Shown here one piece after another: positions 24,773 through 35,106 of a DNA stretch of 64,000 nucleotides. Position numbers and translations under genes: made by a program. How positions within the stretch are numbered: the stretch's first letter is position 1; each line of letters starts with the position of its first letter. The notes beneath the pieces were generated by a model. It was not told the DNA's origin. It did not search any database and worked only from the letters and a program-made list of their open reading frames with translations. The stretch lies in assembly GCA_009733575.1 (NCBI GenBank), contig ML769538.1:1-64000 (forward strand). Direction: 5' to 3'. Source of the stretch: Gymnopus androsaceus JB14 (taxonomy: Eukaryota > Basidiomycota > Agaricomycetes > Agaricales > Omphalotaceae).

Positions 24773-25208
24773 TCAGTTCAATCGTGCTCCGCTAGTTGTC
24801 CAATCTTCATTAAGAACGTCTCTGGCCTAGAGAAAAGACGATATTCAGAGTAAGCAATAAGTTTAATTTACTAGAATAAATGGACATGCCAAACGAAGAT
24901 GAAGAAACTTGAATGATTGAGAGGACGGATTGTAGAAAGATGGAAGTGAATTAAGTAATCGCCACTAACCTCTGAATTGGCATTGGCCCGTCGTTCATGA
25001 ACCCACCTCCACTCCTCTGCATCCGACTCAGAAACGTCCCGAGCCTTGAGAACAAAAATAGTACACTTGTGAATGGGCAAGAGTAAAGCAAACCAAGAAG
25101 ATAATCACTAACCGTGACCTTCAAGCCTTGAACAATAGGTGTAGCATTAACAACCACAAAGGCAGACGCCAAGATGGAGAGGACAGAGAAAATGTGGCTG
25201 AATTTCAT
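24773..25208 (-). CDS. Small secreted peptide precursor, 74 residues
   Basis: Three exons joined by phase-0 introns: 25113-25208, 24970-25044 and 24773-24826, giving 225 nt including the stop. The protein starts MKFSHIFSVLSILASAFVVV, a clear signal peptide ending near VNA-TP. Exons 2 and 3 both begin with the codons for ARDV, which suggests duplicated exons. A dibasic ERR site in exon 2 could be cut by a Kex2-like protease. A TATAAAAGG box lies about 45 bp upstream of the ATG (near 25250). No cysteines are present, so it is not a typical disulfide-rich effector, and it has no CaaX end, so it is not a standard basidiomycete pheromone. Function unknown; the small size and secretion signal suggest a signalling or effector-like peptide. 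Confidence 0.7.
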
Positions 25209-25982
25209 TGTTCGAACTTGAGTTGATGGAACGCATTTTGCTTTGCGGCCTTTTATACACTTCAAGCGGTAGGTTTCCGACCAAGATACTATCAGTGCCA
25301 AAACTGCGCTAAATCGGAGGATTTAAATTGATATCATGCGTATCAGCAGTTGATGTGAGGCCTAAATTCTGTAACGTGTTCACGGTCTGCATCGGCCCTG
25401 TCACCTACCTGATCCATTGGGTCGGTGCAGTATTACTTGTGCTGGTGTATGATCCCAGCGGTAGCCTGTATGGTCCTCTCTTGGATGCGACGTCCCGAGA
25501 TTGCACCGTGTAATCTATTAGTGGGGCTGGGACCTGCAGCATGGGCCAAGTAGAGAGCTTGTGCAGTGTCAGTAAGTACCAGTGAAGGAGAAAGAGAGAA
25601 AGCATCTGAATCAGATATTCTTCAGAAGTTCTAGTACGGCTCCGATATAGTCTAGTGAAAAGGACTTAAAAGTTGAGGTCAAGGCACAATCCACTCGGAT
25701 GGTGCCTGCTTGCTACATTCAAACAAATCCTTTTTTGCCATCTGAGTAGCACTAGTGGAGGCGATTTTTTGCTTTTCGAGTCGTAATTATCGTTTCGAGG
25801 GGTTGATGCAGACCAATTTTTGATTCTTGTTATTTTCTTTTCTCTTGGACTCCGGTCTACGCCGGGTTTTAGAAAATCGATCGAATAGTACATGGTAGTA
25901 GCACGAAGAGTACTATCTGTAGAAATTATCTCCGAGTTCGTCGGTAGTTTGCAGTGATGCGAAGATTGTAGAATTAAATAAT
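25209..25982. other. Promoter side of the secreted-peptide gene and duplicated segment
   Basis: Contains the TATAAAAGG box of the 25208 gene and the second copy (25570-25700) of the segment also found at 22761-22915. No coding sequence supported. Confidence 0.45.
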
Positions 25983-26080
25983 TCCGATATGGTGTAGTGG
26001 CTAACATTATCGCCTCTCACATGCGAGCCGCAAAATCAAATAGTGCGCGATAGCCCGGGGCTCGATTCCCCGTGTCGGAA
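25983..26080 (+). tRNA. tRNA-Glu (anticodon CTC) with a 26-nt intron
   Basis: The acceptor stem TCCGATA pairs with TGTCGGA with one G-T pair; the discriminator base is A26080. The D-arm has the GGTGTAGTGGCTAACA A-box form. The anticodon loop is CTCTCA|C with anticodon CTC at 26016-26018. The T-arm reads CCGGGGCTCGATTCCCCG. An intron at 26020-26045 lies one base 3' of the anticodon, the normal place for nuclear tRNA introns; removing it closes the anticodon stem ATCGC/GCGAT. Confidence 0.95.
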
Positions 26081-27071
26081 TGCTCTCCTCTCATTCATTT
26101 TTTCTTGCTCACTGACTGGCATTACCTTTTCGCTTTGTTATTGTTTCGAGCAATGTAAGATAAACTAGCGATTTCTCCTGATCTTTTTGGTTCGGACTCC
26201 GGCCCACGCCGGCAGATGTATGGCTATACTGGAACATAATATCAGATCAGTAGTGTTTCGCCGGAGAAGGTTCAAGGGTTCGGATGGAGATATTGTGTTT
26301 TTAGAAGAGATAGGACTGCGTTCTCCCAGTTCCAATCCAACTTTTGCTTCCGCGCAGCATCCAAAGCCGAAAAGAAAATTAAACGCCGATGCCGAGATCC
26401 ATCAAAAAAGCGGTGAAACGAGAGCCTTGGTTCTCGAAGCGGCGATCGAAAGCCGAATTCTCGCTTTTTCCTTTCTTCCTCCACGTCGCAACGACGAGCT
26501 CCAGCCCCAGAAAACTTTCCGTTGTTGGCCAAGTAACGGAGGTTGTCGTTCTTTTCAGCACCAATTGAAGGCTAATAGATATTCGCCGTGCAGCTTTTTC
26601 TTTCTTCCTTTTGACGCTCTCTCTCTCTCTCTCGCAATCTCCTTTTAATTGGTATCATCTAATTCGATCTGTGGAACAAAAGCTTGAGCAAAATTAGATC
26701 TGCGAAGAAGCAGCAATAAAACCAAGGTTTGTGCCACAGTCTGGATTTTTACCTTTGAATTTAAGAGGTTAATCCTCAATAATCTTTTGCTTTTGCTTTT
26801 ACGCTTCTGCGTTCTGTGTGTCGCATTCGAGGTTAAAAGAGGTTGTTTAATCCTCCAAGCCACTTTCGATTCCTTTCTTGGAATCCTCCGCTCTGGAGCC
26901 TCCCCATCCTTTTTCTCGTTTCGTGAATTCGGCTCCTCTACGTGTTCGCTCCATAGCGCTTGAACTGCGGCCTTCCTTTTCTTTTCCCAATTTGCTTATG
27001 TGAGGCACTACTTAAAACTGACTCCTTTTCTTTCTGGTCAACCAGCTTAACGAACAAGTGAAGAGAATAAA
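26081..27071. other. Intergenic region with CT microsatellite
   Basis: No gene supported. A (CT)n tract lies at about 26618-26635 and pyrimidine-rich leader sequence precedes the ATG at 27072. Confidence 0.4.
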
Positions 27072-28798
27072 ATGGCATCCATACTTTCTGCTGCTGTCAG
27101 TGGACTAACTGCTGGAGCTGGTACGTTCATTCAACTCGTTTCATTGTAATTAGCTGAATAAATTCAGACTCGACATCGGCAGCCTCTAGTAGTTCTTCTA
27201 GCTTCTACCACTACTACGTCGTCGACCACTTCTACGAAGTCCAAGCACCACGAGCACGAGCACGAGCACGACTTCGACTTCAACCTCAACTTCATCCAGT
27301 ACAACCACATCTTCCACCTCCAACAACGTCAACTACCTCTTCATCTTCCTCGGATACATCTACGACTGGGTCGTCTTCCAGTACAGGCAGCTCCATTTCC
27401 AGTAGCGGACTCTCTAGTAGCACAAGCGCCATTTCTACGCTAAGCAGTACGCTGACTGCACCTCTAACTACCTCTGTGCAGGCCACTGTGACCTCTACCG
27501 GCGTGAACGGTGCGGTCATCACTACAGTCATCGAGACCGAATCCGTCCTTTCAGCAGGCTCAGTCGTGACTGCTACTTCCTCAGCATCCAACAACTCAGT
27601 TTCCTCCTCTTCGTCTCACACTGGCGCCATTGTCGGAGGTGTTCTAGGTGGCGTTGGTGGTCTTATCGTCATTCTCGGTATCCTATTCTTTGTTCTCCGA
27701 CGAGCACAGCGGAAACGCGAGTTGGACGAAGCTTTTGATGGAAACTTTGATCCTGACCGCATTGTTCGCGCTGGTGGCGTCGGTCTCGGTAATAGCGGTG
27801 GAGTTCGGGACAGTATTGCTGATGGAAGCGATACAGGTGGATATGCGTATGCTGGCGGCGAGAAGGCAAAGATGAAGAAGCAGGCTAAGAGGGCTAGTAG
27901 AGGCGCGAGTATGGCTTTTGATAAAGGGACATTACCTGATATTCCTGTGGAGGGAGGTCATCATTTACCGGAGATGCAACAGCTCATGCCTCCGAGGAAT
28001 AACCTTCTCGATGAAGAGGGTATGGATGACGATGACGGGATGGGCGGGAGGTTGAATGGCACGAGTATCGGGGGTGGAATTGTCACTCCTTATACCCTGT
28101 ACAACTCGAATCCAAGTACCGTTCCTTCGTCTCCAGCGGCTTCGTCATCGTTCCATACTCCTAGTCATCACTCGACATTCCCTCTTATCAACACTTCCTC
28201 ATCCGACGGTCACATAGGAGCCGGCATGACTCCTGCACGAGCAGCAAAGGAACGCGAAGCGTTCGGTGGACGACCTCCGTCCATGGCAATGTCTTCAGCT
28301 TCAATGTCAGGTCACGGTCATCCAAACCCAGCGTATGGCCCAAGTCCATATGCAGGATACGCACCACGACCTCCTTCAACGACCGGAAGTCTTCTTTACG
28401 GAATGGGTGGATCTCCACCGGGAACTCCGCCTCCTCAGACACCTTCATTCTACCCGAACCCATCTGGACGCTCAACGTCGCCTGGAGCGCCTTCCGCATA
28501 TGCCTCTAGCACTCCAGTACCTCCTGCACAAGGAAGGAGATACTCGAGTGGACCTCAAGCTATAGGTGGCGGCGGTTTGGCTGTTATGAATCCCGATTCT
28601 ACTACTCCGACGATCGCTCCATCGATGAAATCTCCCCAAGGGCATTCTACTAGTGTTCCTAGGGAGGTCTTGGTGCATCAGGATGGGGGACGTGTACCGG
28701 TGAATCTGATGGATGAGGATGCGGGTCCTGAGGAGATTCCACCGACATATGATAGTTTGAAAGTGGCTGGTCGAGCCCGGCCTGTGGAGAAGGCATAG
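27072..28798 (+). CDS. Ser/Thr-rich single-pass membrane protein with long cytoplasmic tail
   Basis: Exon 1 is 27072-27120 (MASILSAAVSGLTAGAG), then an intron to 27167. A Ser/Thr-rich stretch follows, as in fungal wall-stress sensors and Mid2/SKG6-like proteins. The part from about 27430 to the TAG at 28796-28798 is in one frame: VTSTGVNGAVITTVIETES, then the membrane helix GAIVGGVLGGVGGLIVILGI with LFFVLRRAQRKR as the cytoplasmic stop-transfer at about 27620-27720. The tail of about 360 residues is Gly/Pro/Ser-rich and ends with PPTYDSLK, a PPxY motif that could bind WW domains of Rsp5-type ubiquitin ligases. In 27190-27330 the Ser/Thr-coding frame jumps three times, so indels or unrecognised short introns interrupt the extracellular part. 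Exact role unknown; a cell-surface sensor or adaptor is inferred. Confidence 0.7.
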
Positions 28799-29599
28799 GT
28801 AGATCTAAGCTCGTTGCTACGGCTTTGCTTCGATGTCAACATTGACCGACTGTCTTTTTTTGTGCTTGCTTTCTTCCCTTCTACTTCGAACTCACGATCC
28901 TTCCTTTCGTATCTCCCGAACTCCCCACCCCTTTGCTTGCTTTCTTGCTGGGACCCAATTGTTTCTTCACTTCCTCACCCTCTACTTTACTCCATCTTGC
29001 TTCTTGGTACTTGCTCACCTCATCTCACTCACTACTGGGACTCTCACATCATGATTTTACAACCTCATTCAAGGACTCACTGACACTCGTGCACATGCCT
29101 TTCTTTACTTACTTACCGATACTCATTCACCTTGAAGTTATTTCTGTTATTCATCACGTAGATTATATTCGCCACCTACTGGACCATAACATGTATTTAT
29201 ATATCTAGGTCAAGTATTATACTATTTAGATTGTTCTTGCATTGTTTAATCTCGGAATGGTCTACTAGAGCCCTGGCCCATTGTGGAGTTTGAAGTCTCT
29301 TGCTTTTTTGTGTGTGTGTGTTTACGGCGACGGCGACCATTTACGCTTACACTATTGCGAGAAACGGTTGGAAGGAGATATGGGGCAAGGAGAGATACGA
29401 GGCCCACTCCGAATGGCTTTGAAGTACCTGGCAGCTAGGCAAGTTTTCGTTTGAAAGCGTCCAACAATCATTGACCAGTACCGGAAACATCAATACAAGA
29501 TGAAATTTCAGTCATATCAAGTGGAAACGAAAAAGACAGTGAAAAAATCATGAATCATAAGTACTCAAGTACTCAATCACGAATGTTCAAGAAAAAGGA
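28799..29599. other. Intergenic, 3' regions of convergent genes
   Basis: No gene supported. It lies between two genes that end toward each other and contains a TTTTTTGTGTGTGTGTGT tract near 29308. Confidence 0.4.
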
Positions 29600-31618
29600 C
29601 TAAAGAACAAATTCCATGTGGAAAATGCTATCAAAAAACGAAGCGTCGTCAAGCTCTTTAAGCTCATGAAGAATTTCACTTGGAGGGGTAAGAAGGATAT
29701 AAGTGGCTTGTGTTACACCGCGATCTTTAAGCCATGTTAGACCTGCGTCTTTCACATCGTGCTTACGACTGGTCGTCGTCTGGAAGGTTATCGCGTGACC
29801 ATCGCGGTCGACGTAGAAGGCGTCGAACGTCGGAAAAGTACGGTTATTGGGAAGGTAGTAGGTCGAACAAAGTAGGGGTCCAGAGTGAGTATCTTTGTCA
29901 AAGCATTCGATGTTGACCGGTGCGGGGTCGTTTACTGTTACTGACGGTGCTTCGGAGAACGCGACGAGAGACATGGTCGAGTTAACAACGAGGGAATGTG
30001 TTACATTCCCAGTAGCACGCCATGTTCGCGACCCGAGAGCAGCCATCTTGCAAAGCTTCCAGACTCCACCTTTGGTGAGATACGTGTGAAAGTGGACATC
30101 AAGAAAATGCGAAGCCAAATACTTGCAGCCGACATTCTTCGCACGAAGGAAGATTCTGTATAGTTTCAAGCGTGCAAGTTCCTCGTTCTCGTCCAGAAGT
30201 TTGAGGACTCTGAGCTGCATCTCTTCGCTAGGGAAAGTGATACAAAATTTTCGCCTGTCCGAATCGGAAACAGGAAACACCGAGAGGAGTGCATGACCAC
30301 CATTTTTAGGAACAACGAGGTCAGAGGGATAACTAATCCATAGATTCTTGAGTTGGTGCCTGTCCATTTTCGCAGCTGCAGCGCTAATTCGTTGATCGAA
30401 AAAGTTTGGTTGGTTTGCAAAGGTATAGGCGTCTTCGGCTGATCCTCCATACTTTTCGTGGAAGATCTGAAGCATCTCTTCTGTCGGCTTTGGAAGTCCA
30501 GGTGGCCATTTTTGCAATTGATGACTACAACTCCTGGTCAGTCATAATTTTCACAATTCCAACTTGAACATACCCAGCGATAAGCTCATCGAGGCCCCAA
30601 GGCTTCATTACAAAATATTCCCTCATTGCGGCAAATGCAGGCTTTCTCATCCACTCCATATTTCCGGGCCCGGGAGAAGCGGTCTGCATGATGAAACGGT
30701 CAGTAAGGGATATACATTCCGGGACATTGAAGGGCTCCATGTCAGAGTCGACAAGACACCAGGTTGTGGGAGGAAGTATGTCTTCCATTTCCTCGACTCG
30801 AGCTCGATCTACTTGGATCTCGTACACCACTCGCTCTTTCCATAGCACTGCATTCGTAAGATCCCGCATATACAACGTAGGAAGATTTCGAGAGCAACGC
30901 AGACTCCAGATAAGACCCGAAAAAAGAGATTTTCCTGTAGTAACAGTTAAATAATAAAGAGTTGCGTCAGCACATAGTATCTAACCTTTAAAGGATGAAA
31001 GACCTATTCCAGGGAGTCCAGTAATGCATATCCCGGAATTGCACGTGATATTATTGGAGTCGAAGGGATTGGGGAATGTGTCGAAGGAGTTTAATTGTTT
31101 GCCCGAGATGAAAGGGATGGCATAAGGACTATGCACATCCCAAAGGCTAAGCTCTTCTTCCTCGATCTTTATATTGTCACCATCGTCGCTAGGAAAAAGC
31201 TGAAAGGGGCTGCTAGAAGTACAACATGATATTTGACTCACGTATATTCTTGCTGCCCCTTTTGCATCCACTGGATAATTGAGAGAATTGCACCATAGTA
31301 TTCTTGACGGATTAGTGTTCCGCCAATGACTGTCCCATCTTGTGCAGGTAACACCCACATGAAGGATGATATCGCGATGTTTATACGAGGCTCATTACGC
31401 TTGACCTCAACTTTTTGTGGTAAGAGGACGGCAGGATAACTTGTCGTGGGTTGAATTTTATAAGATATATGTCGACGTTCCGGTCGGTCCTGCGGACTGG
31501 GAACGTAAAGACTGTGCTTGGCCCTCTCCATCTCCTTGGTAGTATCAACATCTTCGACCTCACCTCGGTTATAGCCCTCGAGCGCTTCCAGAGCACGAAC
31601 ATGATCATTGTGTCGCAA
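29600..31618 (-). CDS. Crinkler/RHS-type P-loop NTPase with C-terminal nuclease-like domain
   Basis: Exons that join in frame are 31242-31618 (5' part, true start uncertain), 31004-31188, 30574-30934 and 29600-30524. Splicing across 30935-31003 rebuilds the Walker A motif GLPGIGKS; TTWCLVDSD at about 30750 is a good Walker B candidate. The C-terminal part has an Asp ... ITFQTTTSRKHDVK block at about 29755-29800, which resembles the D...(E/Q)xT core of the restriction-nuclease-like domain linked to such NTPases. This pairing is described for the CRN/RHS effector class of eukaryotes, which is common in basidiomycetes and often near transposons. No secretion signal is visible, but the first exon is not certain. 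Whether this copy acts as an effector, in genome conflict, or not at all cannot be told from sequence. The glutamine where many nucleases have Glu may mark reduced activity. Confidence 0.65.
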
Positions 31619-31689
31619 AAATTGGATTTGAGTTATGAGAAGACATGTGGAGGTATAGAGTCATATAAGTCTGTAATATTACCGGTGGC

Positions 31690-32296
31690 CTTATAAAAGC
31701 CAAAACATCACCGTATGTACTTGTATGGGCTTACAGCGATTAACGAGGGTCATAAGGCTTACAGAGGGTCATAAGCCCATATAACTTAATTCCATTTAGA
31801 GCCAAAAAAAATAATAATAGCGCGCCATTTTTGGCACGCAAAAATCAAACTGGCAAGGGCTACCTAAGAGTACCAATAACGAAATATATACATAGACCTA
31901 CAATGGGGTAAGGTAAGCTCAATGCACATAAGAAATAAAGACAGCGTACACACCCAAGTTATTACAGTAACTCATCGTAATCCTGTCACAAAATAAGCCT
32001 TAGTTAACTATCTAAATATAGTAAGTCGAGCTCACCCTATACGTACCCGAGCACTGTACCATATTGAGAAGGTGGTGGTTGAGAAAGAAAGTTGTGCTCA
32101 AAGCGCTGCTGCGTTGGGTTTATATATTCCCCAAAGTCTTTGCGTAAGAGCGACGTCAGAGTGGAGCATGCACGGGACCATCCCGAAGACAGAAGATTCG
32201 GGGAACGTACTTATGAGGGCTTATAGGTCACTTATAGGTAACCTATAGTGGATTATAAACCGCTGACAATTGTGCTACAGGCTCGTTATGAAGCAC
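31690..32296. repeat. AT-rich insertion-like segment with repeated CTTATAG words
   Basis: Words such as GGGCTTA(C/T)AG, CATAAG and CTTATAGG recur at both ends (31707-31780 and 32206-32290). A minus-strand TATA-like GAATATATAAACCC lies near 32130. Ends similar to GGTG(G/A)GCC(C)TTATA occur at 31684 and 32314 in direct orientation. It separates the NTPase gene from the PRCC gene and may have removed the 5' exon of the former. Confidence 0.4.
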
Positions 32297-32953
32297 CTAT
32301 AATCCTATAACCTTCGGTGAGCCCTTATAGCCAACTTTGGATTTTTCCGACATGTATTCCTTCTCCCATCTCCGTCTGAATTTCTCGTAGTACTCGACGT
32401 CGAGCTGTCTCCATTCGCCAGAGGGAAGCTGGTAGTACCCTGGATAAGGATCATTCGCGGTGGGTTCAGGGACTTGGAATGTTGGGGTGACAGGTACGGA
32501 GCTTATTGATATGAAGGGTGCTGATGTCGGGAAGGAGATTTTGGAAGAGGAAGCTGAGGATCTTGCAGAGCCTGAGGGAAGAGATCAGATCGGTGTCATG
32601 ATTTATGAAGAGACATGAAAGCTGCACGGACTTGACCCAAAAAAGCCTACAGCTGGTGCTAAGGTGATCTTGGTTAATGTCTCGTCTTCCAGTGAGATAT
32701 TCGCCTTTCCCTTGGCTAGTCCTGCTCCTGGTTTTGGTTTTTGAGCAGGAGGCATTTCGCTTTGGAGCTCGTATTCATCGGGAGCAGAAGATTTGAGAGA
32801 AGGCATGCCAATGGCTATTTTCTTTGTCTTGACTGGAGCTTTGGATGAGGAAGGAGGGGGAAGCGAAAGAGAGCTTTTCTTTGGCTGGGTTGGTTGGGAG
32901 GTTCCTTCACCTTCACTGTCACTGCTGCTTCCGTAGTCCTCGATGCCTAGCAT
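32297..32953 (-). CDS. PRCC-family (mitotic checkpoint regulator PRCC-like) protein
   Basis: Two exons, 32632-32953 and 32297-32571, give 597 nt and 198 residues. The N-terminus MLGIEDYGSSSDSEGEG is the acidic 'DYGSSDSE' start typical of PRCC proteins. The middle is Pro/Ser/Lys-rich (SLSLPPPSSSKAPVKTKK). The C-terminus contains DPYPGYYQLPSGEWRQLD and YYEKFRRRWEKEY, the conserved PRCC tail. Human PRCC is nuclear, binds MAD2B and associates with spliceosomal proteins. This copy is shorter than most family members and its last codons run into the AT-rich repeat segment at the left, so the extreme C-terminus may have been altered by that insertion. Confidence 0.78.
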
Positions 32954-33322
32954 GGTGAAAGTACAAAGCCTAGTTAGGCACCTTGGCGTCTATATCAACT
33001 TCCATCACCTATTTTATGATTTAAATTTTATTGGCCAAATATCAACCAAATATTGTTTCCACTAGAAAGTGCACAGTTTGCCACTTCTCTGCCACGCTTC
33101 AGTGACGGAGTTACAAAGAGCGTGTGCGCGAGAGGGAAGGGTGAGCTTTCAACAAGCGGGTAAACTGAGATCAGGCCAGAAATGACTAGGGTATGTCATG
33201 TAAATTGGGAAAAAGCTTCCCCTAATCTATGTACAAGATCTGGCTTAAATAGTAGAGTAGGGTATTGAATAGAGAATGGCAATTGTATGATAAAATAGTG
33301 ACTGAGTAAGGATGGGGAAGAG
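32954..33322. other. Upstream region of the PRCC gene
   Basis: No gene supported. It should hold the promoter of the minus-strand PRCC gene. Confidence 0.35.
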
Positions 33323-33324
33323 TA

Positions 33325-33588
33325 CTGTATAGTTTTGAATTTAAGTTCACTAGATGTTACGCATTATGCCTTGGACCTATTCAGTTCATAGTTCAGCCAC
33401 TGTCAGGCAGCGTTACGTTTGCAAATTTAGTTCAGTTGAGTTCATATTTATAGTGGCTGGTGTAGATTTGGCCTATAAGCGCCGAAAAATCGAGTTCGGA
33501 GGCTAATGTTATGCATTACGAAGATGGAATTACACCAGTTCAGCACCCCGCGTTATGCATTACTGAACTTAAATTCGAAATGGTACAG
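33325..33588. mobile_element. Stowaway-like MITE, 264 bp, TA target site
   Basis: CTGTATAGTTTTGAATTTAA at 33325 is mirrored at 33588 by the complement of CTGTACCATTTCGAATTTAA; the match goes on through GTTCA. TA dinucleotides flank both sides (33323-33324 and 33589-33590), as for Tc1/mariner-derived MITEs. No coding sequence. Confidence 0.7.
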
Positions 33589-33590
33589 TA

Positions 33591-34298
33591 AATGAATAAC
33601 CACAGTAATTGTCCGACGGGATAGGAGGGTAGGGAAGTAGCATAATGAGTACGGGAGTGTAGCCCACCGCTACATTCTCCCTGACACAATTCCTAAGTTA
33701 AATCATGCGCAGGTCTACTCCAATATCACCAGTACTCTCACATCAAGTTTCATTCAGAATACTTCAATCTATATGGAGATATTAGAGGAGCAGCCTGATC
33801 TAATAAAAGGCGCCAACGACACAAATTATCGTATCGCGATTACCACCGAAATAGCGGAGCAGGCTGCTGAGGTGTGTCCAGCACGACTTGAATTTGTCGA
33901 TATTAAGTGTGGTGTTCAGCCTTGCATTGTCCCCGGGCCACTGAGCGTGTGCAGAGTGGCTAAAGTCAGAAGAGTCTGATGTTTTACAGAAGGTGTATAA
34001 GGCTATAGGAATGGTGGAAAATGAGAAAACCCATAATTGGTTTGAATGTGCTTAACCGGTTTGTATCTTTGGTGAAATTTCCTCTTGGCTGTATCTGACT
34101 TGTGTACTCCCTTCCCTCTTGCTTGCTTTCATAGTATTGTTGAGCTTATTGTCAAGTTGCTTTTGTTATGTTTGATTACCTCTTAGCTACCAGTTTGAAT
34201 GTTCTATCCATCTGTAAGATATTTCTTTCACCTGCTACTCCTAGAAGCCTATATAAGAGCTGAGGGAGGTTTTGCCTTGTCTCTTATATAGGTTAATA
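33591..34298. other. Gene-free stretch
   Basis: A 68-codon open frame at 33773-33979 (plus) has no recognisable features, and I do not call it. Otherwise nothing is seen. Confidence 0.3.
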
Positions 34299-34782
34299 CA
34301 TCAGCAAAACCTGGGTGAATGCTACAGCAACCACAGCAGCTTGTAGCGATCACTGTGGATCGCTGTAGGTTGACCATTGCTCAACCGCTCTGACACCTGT
34401 CATTCTCGACTGATGGATACGATATATTATATCAGGGACATTGGACACTATTTAACCAGTGTGCGATGTCGACAAGTTCGACTTCTCCGATTCCTCCCCC
34501 ACCGAGCTCAACCCAACTCCAACAGTAAATTCTCCTTTCTAAGTCTATCATTTTGTGGGTACTCGATATGTTCGATGATTTCTTATAGCTTCATTCACAA
34601 TAAAATAGATATTAAGGTAGCAGCTAGTAGTATACTTAGTAGTCTTGTCTAGAGTATTCTGCTCTTTGTAGACCTTGTAGTTGGTCATACAGTAGTGTCT
34701 GCAATCAATGATGATTTTATGATTTTGCTCTCGGCGCTCGCAAACCAAGAAAATAATTCAAAGGGAATAATATACTTACTGT
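34299..34782 (+). mobile_element. CATCAGCAAAACC-family element, left part only (copy B)
   Basis: It begins CATCAGCAAAACCTGGGTG at 34299 and is similar to the left half of copy C (38516-39247), including GTAGGTTGACC, GACACCTGTCATT, CTGATGGATACG and a CTATTTAA box. No right terminal repeat is present; the element runs into dispersed repeat X at about 34783. Confidence 0.65.
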
Positions 34783-34998
34783 AGTGAGACAGGCCGTCAC
34801 CACGGTGGCGCTAAGTAAAGTGTTAAACCAAGCGCAGCATGTCCTTATTACCGTTATACGCTTTAGAAAAACGTATTTTTTGTATATACGAATCGACGCA
34901 GAATTCGTCGAACTATCGAACGGACATGGTCGCTCAGAAACAAAATTTTATGAGTAAAGAAAAGTGCGATTTTTACAAGGCCGCGGTCACAAAGGTGA
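34783..34998 (-). repeat. Dispersed repeat X, copy 2
   Basis: Reverse-complement match to 1093-1310. The two copies are in opposite orientation. It abuts the truncated copy B element on the left. Confidence 0.7.
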
Positions 34999-35106
34999 CC
35001 CTGCCATTGTGACGACCGTTCGGACCAGTCCCTCCGTATGAATTTCCTTTGTTTATTGTACAAAGAACCCACTCTGTTCTGCAGCTTCTCTTCTAGTGAT
35101 TCAACA

